Source of the DNA: an uncultured Eubacteriales bacterium
GTDB lineage: Bacteria > Bacillota > Clostridia > Christensenellales > Borkfalkiaceae
DNA length: 6,380 nt
Assembly: GCA_902767455.1 (NCBI GenBank)
Contig: CACXHH010000234.1
Coordinates: 1 to 6,380 of the forward strand
Direction of reading: 5' to 3'
A model generated the notes under the pieces. It was not told where the DNA came from. It saw nothing but the letters and a program-made list of their open reading frames with translations, and did not search any database. This document shows, piece by piece, positions 1-5,772 of this stretch (position 1 is its first letter; each line of letters starts with the position of its first letter). A program made the translations under genes and the position numbers.

Positions 1-450
1 ATGAACAGCAAAAACGTTTCGGTAAACGGGCTTAAACTCGACGGCAACTACTGTTTCGACGGCGGAAGCGATATCTGGGTGGAAAACTCTGTCTTAAACT
101 CAAAAGACAGCTTCTGGAACTGCAAGAACGTTACCGTCAGAAATACGAAGATAATAGGCGAGTATATAGGCTGGAACTCGGAGAACGTCACGTTCATAAA
201 CTGCGAAATCGAGAGCTTGCAAGGCTTTTGTTATATGAAGAACGTCAAGCTCGTGGACTGTAAACTCGTAAACACCACGCTTGCGTTCGAGTATTCGTCC
301 GTCGACGCGACGATAGACTACTGCGACAGTATCAAAAACCCGTCGTCGGGAAAAATCACGGCGGGCGGCGTAGGCGAGCTTATAATGGAGCCCGAACGCG
401 TAGACATAACCGCCACGACGATTGCCGTCGGCAAGGAGAATAAGCGATAA
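1..450 (+). CDS. DUF3737 family protein, C-terminal part (5' end outside window)
   Basis: This is the last 149 residues of a DUF3737-type protein, a family of unknown function. The sequence shows five beta-solenoid rungs at an exact 19-residue period. They begin at residues 4, 23, 42, 61 and 80, each of the form K/S/E-N/D-V/I-x-V/F/L followed by a turn with N, C or G. Family-like signatures follow: GEYIGW at 53-58, LAFEYSS near 94-100 and IKNPSSGKI at 111-119. From memory, family members run to about 280 residues, so roughly the N-terminal half should lie to the left. The ATG at base 1 is therefore most likely an internal methionine, not a start. There is no signal peptide or membrane segment in this part, so it is probably cytoplasmic. 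The stop codon overlaps the first copy of a dispersed repeat, and the aminotransferase follows 31 nt later on the same strand, which suggests co-transcription. Family assignment is confident; function is unknown. Confidence 0.85.
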   Translation: MNSKNVSVNGLKLDGNYCFDGGSDIWVENSVLNSKDSFWNCKNVTVRNTKIIGEYIGWNSENVTFINCEIESLQGFCYMKNVKLVDCKLVNTTLAFEYSSVDATIDYCDSIKNPSSGKITAGGVGELIMEPERVDITATTIAVGKENKR

Positions 451-470
451 GTCGACCTATAAGTCGATTA
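449..470 (+). repeat. Dispersed intergenic 22-nt element, copy A
   Basis: This copy reads AAGTCGACC then TATAAGTCGATTA. It overlaps the last two bases of the DUF3737 stop codon and lies in the 31-nt gap before the aminotransferase. It matches three other copies at 1723, 4889 and 6221. It differs from them in lacking the trailing TC (here AA follows). It contains an internal AAGTCGA duplication. Confidence 0.7.
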
Positions 471-481
471 AACGGTGTTTT

Positions 482-1666
482 ATGAAGTATGATTTTGAAA
501 GCGTTTTAAATAGGCGCAATACCTTTTCTTATAAGTGGAACGTAAAAGAGAACGAGCTTCCGATGTGGGTTGCCGATATGGACTTTCAGACTGCTCCCGA
601 AATAACGCAGGCTTTAAGCGACCGCGTAAAGAGCGGTGTGTTCGGCTATACAATCGTTCCCGACGAGTGGTATAACGCGTATATCGGGTGTTGGAAAACG
701 CGCCACGGCTTCGAGATGAAAAAGGAGTGGCTGTCCTTTTGCACGGGCGTTATCCCCGCGATAACTTCTTGCGTGAAAAGGCTTACCAACCACGGCGACA
801 ACGTAGTCGTTCAGACTCCCGTATACAATATATTTTACAACTGCGCGGAAAACAGCGGCAGGCATATTCTCGAAAACCCGCTCGTGTTTGACGGCAAGAG
901 CTATTCGATGGATTTTGAAGATCTTGAAAAAAAGCTCGCGCACCCCTACACAACGCTGATGATACTTTGCAATCCGCATAACCCGGTTGGAACTATATGG
1001 GACGCAAAAACTCTTTCGCGCATAGGCGCGCTATGCTATAAATACGGCGTTAAAGTCATTTCAGACGAGATACATTGCGATATAACCGAGCCGAACGTCG
1101 ACTACGTTCCTTTCGCTTCCGTCGACGACGTCTGTCGCGAAATAAGCGTTACCTGCCTTTCGGTGACGAAGGCTTTTAATCTTGCTTCGCTTCAAAGCTC
1201 GGCTGTTTGCGTTCCGAACGAAGTTATTCGTAACGTAGTTTTCCGCGGGCTCAACAGCGACGAAGTTGCCGAGCCGAGCGCGTTTGCAATCGAAGCGGCT
1301 ATCGCGGCGCTTGAAAAGGGCGGCGAGTGGCTCGACGAGCTCAGAGAGTATATTTCCGAAAACAAGAAATATCTTCGTTCGTATCTTGCGGACGAACTTT
1401 CCGAAGTCTACGTCTTGCCGCAAAACGCGACCTATCTCGTGTGGGCGGACGTGTCGAAAATAACCGACAGCTCAAAAGACCTTTGCGACTATTTGCGTGA
1501 GAAAACGGGGCTTATCGTCACCGCGGGCAGCACTTATCACGGCGACGGAAACAAGTTCGTTCGGATAAACGTGGCGTGTCCGAGATCGACGCTTGAAGAC
1601 GGGCTTTCCCGCTTCGTAAAAGGCTGTAACGCAATAAAGAAATTAAACGCCGAGATAAAACGCTGA
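482..1666 (+). CDS. patB: MalY/PatB-type PLP-dependent aminotransferase (probable cystathionine beta-lyase / C-S lyase)
   Basis: This is a fold-type I PLP enzyme of 394 residues, the usual length for MalY/PatB C-S lyases. These enzymes cleave cystathionine or cysteine conjugates to a thiol, pyruvate and ammonia. Family signatures include the N-terminal LPMWVADMDF (26-35), FGYT (54-57) and TPVYNIFY (112-119). NPHNPVG is at 164-170, the cofactor-binding SDEIHCD at 194-200, and the Schiff-base lysine is K230 in SVTKAFNLASLQ. The likely carboxylate-binding arginine is R361 in FVRINVACPR. The start is placed at ATG 482 because the family's N-terminus (MKYDFESVLNRR) begins there. An upstream TTG at 422 would add 20 unrelated residues and overlap the DUF3737 gene. 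The Shine-Dalgarno site before 482 is poor, so translation may depend partly on the upstream gene. No promoter is visible in the 31-nt gap. The exact substrate cannot be told from sequence; some relatives are ordinary aminotransferases or have regulatory side roles, as MalY does in E. coli. Confidence 0.93.
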   Translation: MKYDFESVLNRRNTFSYKWNVKENELPMWVADMDFQTAPEITQALSDRVKSGVFGYTIVPDEWYNAYIGCWKTRHGFEMKKEWLSFCTGVIPAITSCVKRLTNHGDNVVVQTPVYNIFYNCAENSGRHILENPLVFDGKSYSMDFEDLEKKLAHPYTTLMILCNPHNPVGTIWDAKTLSRIGALCYKYGVKVISDEIHCDITEPNVDYVPFASVDDVCREISVTCLSVTKAFNLASLQSSAVCVPNEVIRNVVFRGLNSDEVAEPSAFAIEAAIAALEKGGEWLDELREYISENKKYLRSYLADELSEVYVLPQNATYLVWADVSKITDSSKDLCDYLREKTGLIVTAGSTYHGDGNKFVRINVACPRSTLEDGLSRFVKGCNAIKKLNAEIKR

Positions 1667-1671
1667 AAAAC

Positions 1672-1706
1672 GGGCGTTCGGGTAAAAACCCGAACGCCCT
1701 TAATTT
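1672..1706. terminator. Perfect bidirectional intrinsic terminator between convergent genes
   Basis: The arm GGGCGTTCGGGT (1672-1683) pairs without a mismatch with ACCCGAACGCCC (1688-1699) across an AAAA loop. On the + strand it is followed by a T-rich tail (TTAATTT), serving the aminotransferase, which stops 5 nt before the hairpin. On the - strand the hairpin is followed by GTTTTT (from the A run at 1666-1670), serving the sirtuin. Confidence 0.9.
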
Positions 1707-1722
1707 AGCGCTTGAAATCGAA

Positions 1723-1746
1723 AAGCCTTCGTATAAGTTGATTATC
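1723..1746 (+). repeat. Dispersed intergenic element, copy B
   Basis: This copy reads AAGCCTTCG then TATAAGTTGATTATC. It lies 16 nt past the tail of the convergent terminator and ends 3 nt from the sirtuin stop codon (1750-1752, - strand). It is therefore antisense within the 3' end of the sirtuin transcript. Confidence 0.7.
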
Positions 1747-1749
1747 CTG

Positions 1750-2517
1750 CTATTTTAAATCGTAGCCAAGAGATAAAGCGCACTCTGAAAACAGCTTTCC
1801 GATAGGCTCGTTTATCTGAAGATCGTTTTCGCCGCGAAGGGGATAGTCGAGCCTGTCTTTGTTTATAAGAACGAGATGTTTGCCTTTGAAGTAGTGAACG
1901 TAAGAAGCGGCGGGATAAACGGTCAAAGACGTGCCGCCGATGATGAGCATATCGGCATTTTTGATGGCGTTAATCGCGTTATTGACGGCTTTTTCGGGTA
2001 AAAGTTCTTCGTATAAAGTGACGTCGCACCTGACCGTTCCGCCGCAACGCGGACACTTGGGAACTTCGTCTTTCGACTCAAATATAAAATCAGAAGGATA
2101 GTCTTTGCCACAGTCGACGCAATAGTTATTCAAGGTCGAACCGTGTATCTCGTAAACGTTTTTGCTCCCCGCTTTTTGGTGGAGCCCGTCGATATTTTGC
2201 GTGACGACGGCTTTAAGTTTTCCGCGGCGTTCGAGCTCGGCTAAAAACAGGTGCGCGGCGTTAGGGGCAACTTTTCTTGCGTCCATTTTCTGGCGGTAAA
2301 ACTCGAAAAAGACTTTCGGCTCGCGTACTAAGCACGTGTGGCTCAAAAGGTATTCGGGCGAATACTTTTCAAATCTTACGTCGCGCTTGTTGTAAAGCCC
2401 GTCCTTGCTTCTGAAATCGGGTACGCCGCTCTCCGTCGAGACGCCCGCGCCGCCGAAGAATACGATATTATCAGAGTCCTTGATATATTCAACGAGTTTT
2501 TCGGTGAGATTATCCAT
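1750..2517 (-). CDS. cobB: Sir2-family NAD-dependent protein deacylase (sirtuin)
   Basis: This is a complete sirtuin of 255 residues, the usual length of a single-domain bacterial Sir2. The family removes acyl groups from protein lysines using NAD+, releasing nicotinamide and O-acyl-ADP-ribose. The NAD-binding motif GAGVSTESGVPDFRS is at 23-37 and TQNIDGLH at 106-113. The catalytic histidine is H125 in IHGS. Zinc is held by C133, C136, C155 and C158 (CVDC, CPRC). GGTSLTV is at 194-200. The Y-x-x-R pair typical of desuccinylases is not seen (the region reads FYRQKM at 73-78), so a deacetylase-like preference is more likely; this is inference. One oddity is VRCDVTLYEE at 162-171, where a proline is usual at C164. 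ATG 2517 has an AAGGCGG-like site about 6 nt upstream and a consensus promoter. The gene stands alone, divergent from fumarase and convergent with the aminotransferase. It is probably cytoplasmic. Confidence 0.96.
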   Translation of the reverse strand: MDNLTEKLVEYIKDSDNIVFFGGAGVSTESGVPDFRSKDGLYNKRDVRFEKYSPEYLLSHTCLVREPKVFFEFYRQKMDARKVAPNAAHLFLAELERRGKLKAVVTQNIDGLHQKAGSKNVYEIHGSTLNNYCVDCGKDYPSDFIFESKDEVPKCPRCGGTVRCDVTLYEELLPEKAVNNAINAIKNADMLIIGGTSLTVYPAASYVHYFKGKHLVLINKDRLDYPLRGENDLQINEPIGKLFSECALSLGYDLK

Positions 2518-2543
2518 CGTTTTCCGCCTTTTCTTTTTTAATA

Positions 2544-2572
2544 ATTATACGCTTTGCCGCTTATTTTGTCAA
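2544..2572 (-). promoter_or_regulatory. Sigma-A-type promoter of the sirtuin gene
   Basis: On the - strand, TTGACA (2572-2567) and TATAAT (2549-2544) are both perfect and separated by 17 bp. The expected transcript start is near 2537, giving a leader of about 20 nt before the sirtuin ATG. Confidence 0.85.
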
Positions 2573-2610
2573 TAATAAAAAAAGCTTTCGACCGCGTTCA
2601 GCGTCGTTTG

Positions 2611-2639
2611 TTGACAAAGTCGCCGCAATATTGTATAAT
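2611..2639 (+). promoter_or_regulatory. Sigma-A-type promoter of the fumarase operon
   Basis: TTGACA (2611-2616) and TATAAT (2634-2639) are perfect, with a 17-bp spacer. The expected start is near 2646, about 30 nt before the fumarase alpha ATG. It lies back to back with the sirtuin promoter, with 38 bp between the two -35 boxes. Confidence 0.88.
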
Positions 2640-2676
2640 TTATAAAAATAAGCGAAATCATATTGAAGCAAATATT

Positions 2677-3516
2677 ATGAGAACGATCGATACGAAAACC
2701 ATTGAAGAAACTCTCTATAAAATGGCGCTTAAAGCGGGCGTAAGCCTTACCGAAAGCTGTGTCGCCGCCATTGAGAACGCTAAGACGAACGAAACTTGCC
2801 CGCCGTGCAAATTCGCGCTTGAAACCATACTCGAAAACAGGCGCGTCGCCGCCGAAAACGGTATGCCGGTATGCCAGGATACGGGGCTTGCCGTGGTGTT
2901 AATGGAGATAGGTCAGGACATTTGTCTTACGGGTGCGCCGCTTAAAAAATCCGTCGACGAAGGCATCCGCCGCGCGTACGCCGACGGGTATTTCAGAAAA
3001 TCGGTGTGCGACCCGCTGACTCGAGTAAACACGGGCGACAACACCCCCGCCGTCTTACATACCGAGATAGTCGAAGGCGACAAGGTGACGATAACGCTTC
3101 TTCCAAAGGGATTCGGAAGCGAAAACATGAGCAGGCTTTATATGCTTACCCCCGCAAAGGGAGTAAAGGGGATAATCGACAGCGTAGTCGAAACGGTAAA
3201 GCTCGCAGGCTCGCGCCCGTGCCCGCCCGTATACGTCGGAGTAGGGATAGGCGGAAGCTTCGATACGTGCGCGTTTTTAGCTAAAAAAGCGCTCACGCGC
3301 GAAGTAGGAACGAGCAACCCGAGAAGCGACGTTGCCGAGATCGAAAGAGAGTGCTTGAAGAGAATAAACGAGCTCAAAATAGGCGCACAGGGCTTTAAAG
3401 GCGACGTTACGGCGCTCGGTGTTTCGTGCGAGATAGCTCCTACGCACATCGCGGGGCTTCCCGTGGCGGTTAATATCCAGTGCCACTGTATACGTATGCA
3501 GAAGGAGATTTTATAA
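2677..3516 (+). CDS. fumA: Class I fumarate hydratase, alpha (N-terminal-type) subunit
   Basis: This is a 279-residue subunit of the two-part, oxygen-sensitive [4Fe-4S] hydro-lyase family that interconverts fumarate and malate. The three cluster cysteines expected in this family are visible: C66 in VCQDTG, C198 in GGSFDTC and C269 in VNIQCH. The family signature around LTRVNTGDNTPA (114-125) is intact, as is GIGGSFDTCAFLAKKAL (190-206). The start is ATG 2677, where the family's N-terminus begins. An upstream TTG at 2554 would run through the promoter and is rejected. The Shine-Dalgarno site is weak (GAAG about 10 nt upstream). The TAA stop overlaps the beta-subunit ATG by one base, so translation is probably coupled. 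L(+)-tartrate dehydratase (TtdAB) has the same architecture and cannot be excluded, but fumarase is the commoner role in Clostridia. The symbol follows the two-subunit naming and is not a claim of orthology to E. coli fumA. Confidence 0.92.
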   Translation: MRTIDTKTIEETLYKMALKAGVSLTESCVAAIENAKTNETCPPCKFALETILENRRVAAENGMPVCQDTGLAVVLMEIGQDICLTGAPLKKSVDEGIRRAYADGYFRKSVCDPLTRVNTGDNTPAVLHTEIVEGDKVTITLLPKGFGSENMSRLYMLTPAKGVKGIIDSVVETVKLAGSRPCPPVYVGVGIGGSFDTCAFLAKKALTREVGTSNPRSDVAEIERECLKRINELKIGAQGFKGDVTALGVSCEIAPTHIAGLPVAVNIQCHCIRMQKEIL

Positions 3517-4040
3517 TGAAAAAACTTACTCTTCCGCTGACGAAAGAAGATGTTTTATCGCTTCACGCGGGCGACGCGGTCAGCTTGTCGGGCGTCGTCC
3601 TTACCGCTCGCGACTGCGCGCATAAACGCATTTTCGAGTATCTCGACCGCGGCGAAAAGCTCCCGTTCGAGCTTAAAAACGCAACTATATATTACGCGGG
3701 ACCTTGTCCTGCGAAACCGGGTATGGCGAGCGGAAGCTGCGGACCTACCACTTCGGCACGTATGGAGTCTTTCGCGCCGCGGCTTTTCGACCTCGGGCTG
3801 AACAGTACGATAGGAAAGGGCGAGATGAGCGACGAAGTTTCGGCTTCTTTGGTCAGAAACAAAGCCGTGTATTTTGCCGCCGTGGGCGGCGCGGGCGCGC
3901 TTTACGGAAAAAACATCTTAAAGAGCGAGTGTATCGCCTTTGCCGACCTATTGAGCGAAGCCGTGCACAGGCTCGAAATTAAAGACTTCCCCGTCGTCGT
4001 CGCCATGGACGCGTACGGAGAAAGCGTATATAAGAAATGA
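3516..4040 (+). CDS. fumB: Class I fumarate hydratase, beta (C-terminal-type) subunit
   Basis: This is the 174-residue partner of the alpha subunit, matching the C-terminal domain of single-chain class I fumarases. ARDCAHKR is at 31-38 (the family usually has ARDAAHKR). YYAGPCPAKPG is at 59-69, the active-site loop GSCGPTTSARM at 73-83, KGEMSDE at 101-107 and AAVGGAGALYG at 121-131. In single-chain relatives such as the Leishmania enzyme, catalytic threonine and substrate-binding arginine residues come from this half. T78/T79 and R82 are candidates here. The ATG at 3516 shares its A with the alpha stop codon and has a strong AAGGAG (3502-3507) 8 nt upstream, whereas a start at 3480 would lie inside the alpha gene. 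The two subunits are expected to form a cytoplasmic heteromer that binds one [4Fe-4S] cluster per active site. Confidence 0.92.
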   Translation: MKKLTLPLTKEDVLSLHAGDAVSLSGVVLTARDCAHKRIFEYLDRGEKLPFELKNATIYYAGPCPAKPGMASGSCGPTTSARMESFAPRLFDLGLNSTIGKGEMSDEVSASLVRNKAVYFAAVGGAGALYGKNILKSECIAFADLLSEAVHRLEIKDFPVVVAMDAYGESVYKK

Positions 4041-4088
4041 AAAAATTGCGGTCGCGCGATTTTGCCTTACGGCACGGACTCGAGCCGC

Positions 4089-4130
4089 CGCCGTCGTTTC
4101 GGCGTAAAAACAAAACCCCGTCGTTTTTTT
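4089..4130 (+). terminator. Possible weak terminator of the fumarase operon
   Basis: There is a run of seven T (4124-4130) after GC-rich sequence. CGGCG (4100-4104) can pair with CGTCG (4119-4123, one G-U) just before the T run, with a 14-nt loop. An alternative 5-bp hairpin, CGCCG (4089-4093) with CGGCG (4100-4104), competes for the same bases. The structure is weaker than the other terminators in the window, so read-through is possible. Confidence 0.35.
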
Positions 4131-4217
4131 AATTATAACGTTTTCGTCCTTTTTATGTCGATCGTTTAAATAAAATTATATTTCCGTTAAAGGAAAACGA
4201 ATTTTTTCGATCGGTCG

Positions 4218-4246
4218 TTGACAAAATAAACGAAAAACTGTAAAAT
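4218..4246 (+). promoter_or_regulatory. Sigma-A-type promoter of the MBL-fold hydrolase gene
   Basis: TTGACA (4218-4223) and TAAAAT (4241-4246) are separated by 17 bp. The expected start is near 4252. GGAG (4266-4269) lies 7 nt before the ATG at 4277. A palindromic CGATCG sits at 4208-4213, just upstream of the -35 box. Confidence 0.8.
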
Positions 4247-4276
4247 TAAAGCGTAATAAAGTTTCGGAGAAGTATT

Positions 4277-4888
4277 ATGGGCGTTAAGTTATTATATCAG
4301 GGGCATGCGAGCGTTCGCTTCACCACGCCGCAGGGAAAGGTTATCTACGTCGATCCGTTTGCGGGCGAAGGCTACGACCTTCCCGCCGATCTTATCCTTA
4401 TAACTCACTCGCACTTCGACCATACCGCGGTCGAAAAAATACGCTTTAAAAACCCCGATTGTCGGATAGTTACTTTTAAAGAAGCGTTGGCGGGCGGAAA
4501 GCATAACTCGTTTGAGTTTTCCTTCGTAAAAGTCGAAGCCGTGGAAGCGGGCAACAACCGCAACCACTCTTTAAAGGACTGCGTAGGCTATATCCTGACC
4601 TTTACCGACGGCAAGACCGTTTATCTTTCCGGCGACACTTCGACTACCGCGCAGATGGAAGCTTTGCGTGAAAGAAAGCTCGACTACGCGTTTTTCTGTT
4701 GCGACGGGGTTTACAATATGGACCTTGACGAAGCCGCAAAATGCGCCGATACCGTCGCCGCAAGTCACAGCGTTCCGTATCACGTCACCCCGACCGATAC
4801 GGGAAAGATATTCGACGAGAAAAGAGCCGCGCGTTTTAACGCAAAGAACAAACTCGTAATATATCCCGCAACGGAGATAGAACTGTAA
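4277..4888 (+). CDS. MBL-fold metallo-hydrolase (UlaG-like / beta-lactamase superfamily)
   Basis: This is a 203-residue single-domain metallo-beta-lactamase-fold protein. The opening LLYQGHASVRF (5-15) and VIYVDPFAG (22-30) are typical of the UlaG-like branch. The metal-binding motif THSHFDHT is at 43-50 (H44, H46, D48, H49). Further likely ligands are H97 in NRNHS, D120 in LSGDTS and H169 in VPYHVTP. This is enough for a two-metal site, usually zinc or manganese. No signal peptide is present, so it is probably cytoplasmic. It has its own consensus promoter and a strong terminator, so it appears to be monocistronic. Its start at ATG 4277 is supported by GGAG 7 nt upstream. Members of this branch hydrolyse varied substrates (lactones, phosphodiesters, RNA), and nothing in the neighbourhood points to one. 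The family call is confident; the substrate is unknown. Confidence 0.9.
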   Translation: MGVKLLYQGHASVRFTTPQGKVIYVDPFAGEGYDLPADLILITHSHFDHTAVEKIRFKNPDCRIVTFKEALAGGKHNSFEFSFVKVEAVEAGNNRNHSLKDCVGYILTFTDGKTVYLSGDTSTTAQMEALRERKLDYAFFCCDGVYNMDLDEAAKCADTVAASHSVPYHVTPTDTGKIFDEKRAARFNAKNKLVIYPATEIEL

Positions 4889-4912
4889 AAGCCCGCCTAT
4901 AAGTCGATTATC
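4889..4912 (+). repeat. Dispersed intergenic element, copy C
   Basis: This copy reads AAGCCCGCC then TATAAGTCGATTATC. It begins immediately after the TAA stop of the MBL-fold gene. It shares its 13-nt core exactly with copy A and its trailing TC with copies B and D. Confidence 0.7.
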
Positions 4913-4957
4913 GCTTGTTTCCGTGGAACGCCGACAAGCGTTTATAAATAACGATCG

Positions 4958-4997
4958 AAACGCCGATAAGTTCGTGTATACGAACGTCGGCGTTTTT
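4958..4997 (+). terminator. Long intrinsic terminator of the MBL-fold gene
   Basis: The outer stem is AAACGCCGA (4958-4966) with TCGGCGTTT (4987-4995). The inner stem is GTTCGT (4970-4975) with ACGAAC (4980-4985), closed by a GTAT loop. A TAA / G internal loop separates the stems. The structure ends in TTTTT (4993-4997). An upstream AACGCCGAC (4928-4936) could pair instead with GTCGGCGTT (4986-4994). Confidence 0.85.
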
Positions 4998-5009
4998 CGC
5001 TTTGCAACA

Positions 5010-5026
5010 ATGAAAAAATATTTCAT
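5010..5026. promoter_or_regulatory. Inverted repeat upstream of the TetR-family gene, candidate operator
   Basis: ATGAAA (5010-5015) and TTTCAT (5021-5026) form perfect 6-bp arms around AAATA, ending 10 nt before the -35 box. TetR-family proteins often bind such dyads near their own promoter. The assignment to this regulator is inference, and the AT-rich composition makes a chance dyad possible. Confidence 0.3.
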
Positions 5027-5036
5027 ATATAAAAGA

Positions 5037-5065
5037 TTGACAAAAAATAAGAAAACAGGTATAAT
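5037..5065 (+). promoter_or_regulatory. Sigma-A-type promoter of the TetR-family gene
   Basis: TTGACA (5037-5042) and TATAAT (5060-5065) are perfect, with a 17-bp spacer. The expected start is near 5071. AAAAGGA (5085-5091) lies 8 nt before the ATG at 5100. Confidence 0.88.
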
Positions 5066-5099
5066 ATTGAAAAATAATCCACACAAAAGGAAAAATTGT

Positions 5100-5687
5100 A
5101 TGGCTGTGGAAAACAAAAAGCCCGACAGACGCGTTGCAAAGACGAAAAAGGCGATAAAAAAAGCGTTTATAAAGCTTCTTCTTACCAAAGATTACGGCAA
5201 AATAACGGTCAAAGACGTGGCTTGCGAAGCCGACGTCGACAGAAAGACGGTGTATAATTATTACCGCGGCATCTACGAAATACGCGAAGAGATCGAAAAC
5301 GAATCTTTAAAGTCTATGGAAAAGATCATCGCGGGTTTTGACGATAAAGACATTGTCAGACAAACGTGGCAGATATTCGAGGCGATAACTGCCACAGTAA
5401 ACGAAAACAGAGATCTGTTCGATTACTTTTTCAAAGAAGATTCCAACACGAACGTATATTTAAAAGTCGTTTACGACGTCAAAAAAGTCGTGTCGAGAGT
5501 GCTTTCAAAAACTACGCTTTCGCATCTTCCGCCCGAAAAGATCGATTTGATATCGTCGTTTTACGCGGCGGGGAGCATGCTCGTTTATCGCGAGTGGTTC
5601 AATTCGTACAGGTCAACGCCCATAGAGAGCGTTTCCGAAGACCTCGGAAAATTCGTTCTGTTCGGGCTTACGCCTTTCGTCAAGTAA
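5100..5687 (+). CDS. TetR/AcrR-family transcriptional regulator
   Basis: This is a 195-residue one-component regulator. The N-terminal DNA-binding domain spans about residues 12-60. After a basic first helix (RVAKTKKAIKKAFIKLL, 11-27), the helix-turn-helix reads ITVKDVACEADVDRKTVYNYY (35-55), a classical TetR signature. The remainder is an all-helical ligand/dimer domain ending in GSMLVYREWFNS and LGKFVLFGLTPFV, a pattern seen in the DhaS-like TetR subgroup. The ATG at 5100 is chosen for its AAAAGGA site and promoter. A longer reading from 4923 would pass through the terminator and promoter. The gene is monocistronic and is not divergent from any gene, so no target is evident beyond possible autoregulation through the dyad at 5010-5026. 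The ligand is unknown. Confidence 0.92.
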   Translation: MAVENKKPDRRVAKTKKAIKKAFIKLLLTKDYGKITVKDVACEADVDRKTVYNYYRGIYEIREEIENESLKSMEKIIAGFDDKDIVRQTWQIFEAITATVNENRDLFDYFFKEDSNTNVYLKVVYDVKKVVSRVLSKTTLSHLPPEKIDLISSFYAAGSMLVYREWFNSYRSTPIESVSEDLGKFVLFGLTPFVK

Positions 5688-5738
5688 AAAAACGCGCGCC
5701 GACGCAATGAAGTTTCTTTTGCGCCGACGCGTGTTTTT
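5688..5738. terminator. Bidirectional terminator between the TetR-family and nifU genes
   Basis: The 20-nt arms at 5688-5707 and 5719-5738 pair around an 11-nt loop, with 17 Watson-Crick pairs. On the + strand there are one G-U and two A-C mismatches; on the - strand there are two G-U and one A-C. T runs flank both sides (TTTTT at 5734-5738, and seven A at 5686-5692 giving T7 on the - strand). It serves both convergent genes. Confidence 0.88.
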
Positions 5739-5772
5739 ATATTGAAGGATAAAAAGTTTTTATGGAATAGTT

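Noticed and set aside
1..3. ATG at the first base as the start of the DUF3737 gene
   Set aside because: The protein begins in the middle of the solenoid repeats, and family members are about twice as long, so this is most likely an internal methionine at the window edge.
422..481. Longer aminotransferase from TTG 422
   Set aside because: The extra 20 residues do not resemble the family, overlap the DUF3737 gene and lack a proper ribosome binding site; the family start is ATG 482.
614..1423. Two 120-codon open frames antisense to the aminotransferase (614-979 and 1061-1423)
   Set aside because: They mirror the codon pattern of a well-supported gene and have no ribosome binding site or domain signature.
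2554..2676. Longer fumarase alpha subunit from TTG 2554
   Set aside because: This reading passes through the -35 and -10 boxes of its own promoter and adds 41 residues with no family match.
4153..4164. Possible fifth copy of the dispersed element (TATGTCGATCG)
   Set aside because: Only about 8 of 10 core positions match, and the left part and trailing bases do not fit, so it is not distinguishable from chance.
4923..5099. Longer TetR-family protein from an upstream start
   Set aside because: It would translate through the terminator hairpin and the promoter; ATG 5100 has a good ribosome binding site and the usual N-terminus.
4571..5188. 205-codon open frame on the - strand
   Set aside because: It is antisense to the MBL-fold gene and the start of the TetR-family gene, spans both strong regulatory structures and shows no recognisable domain.
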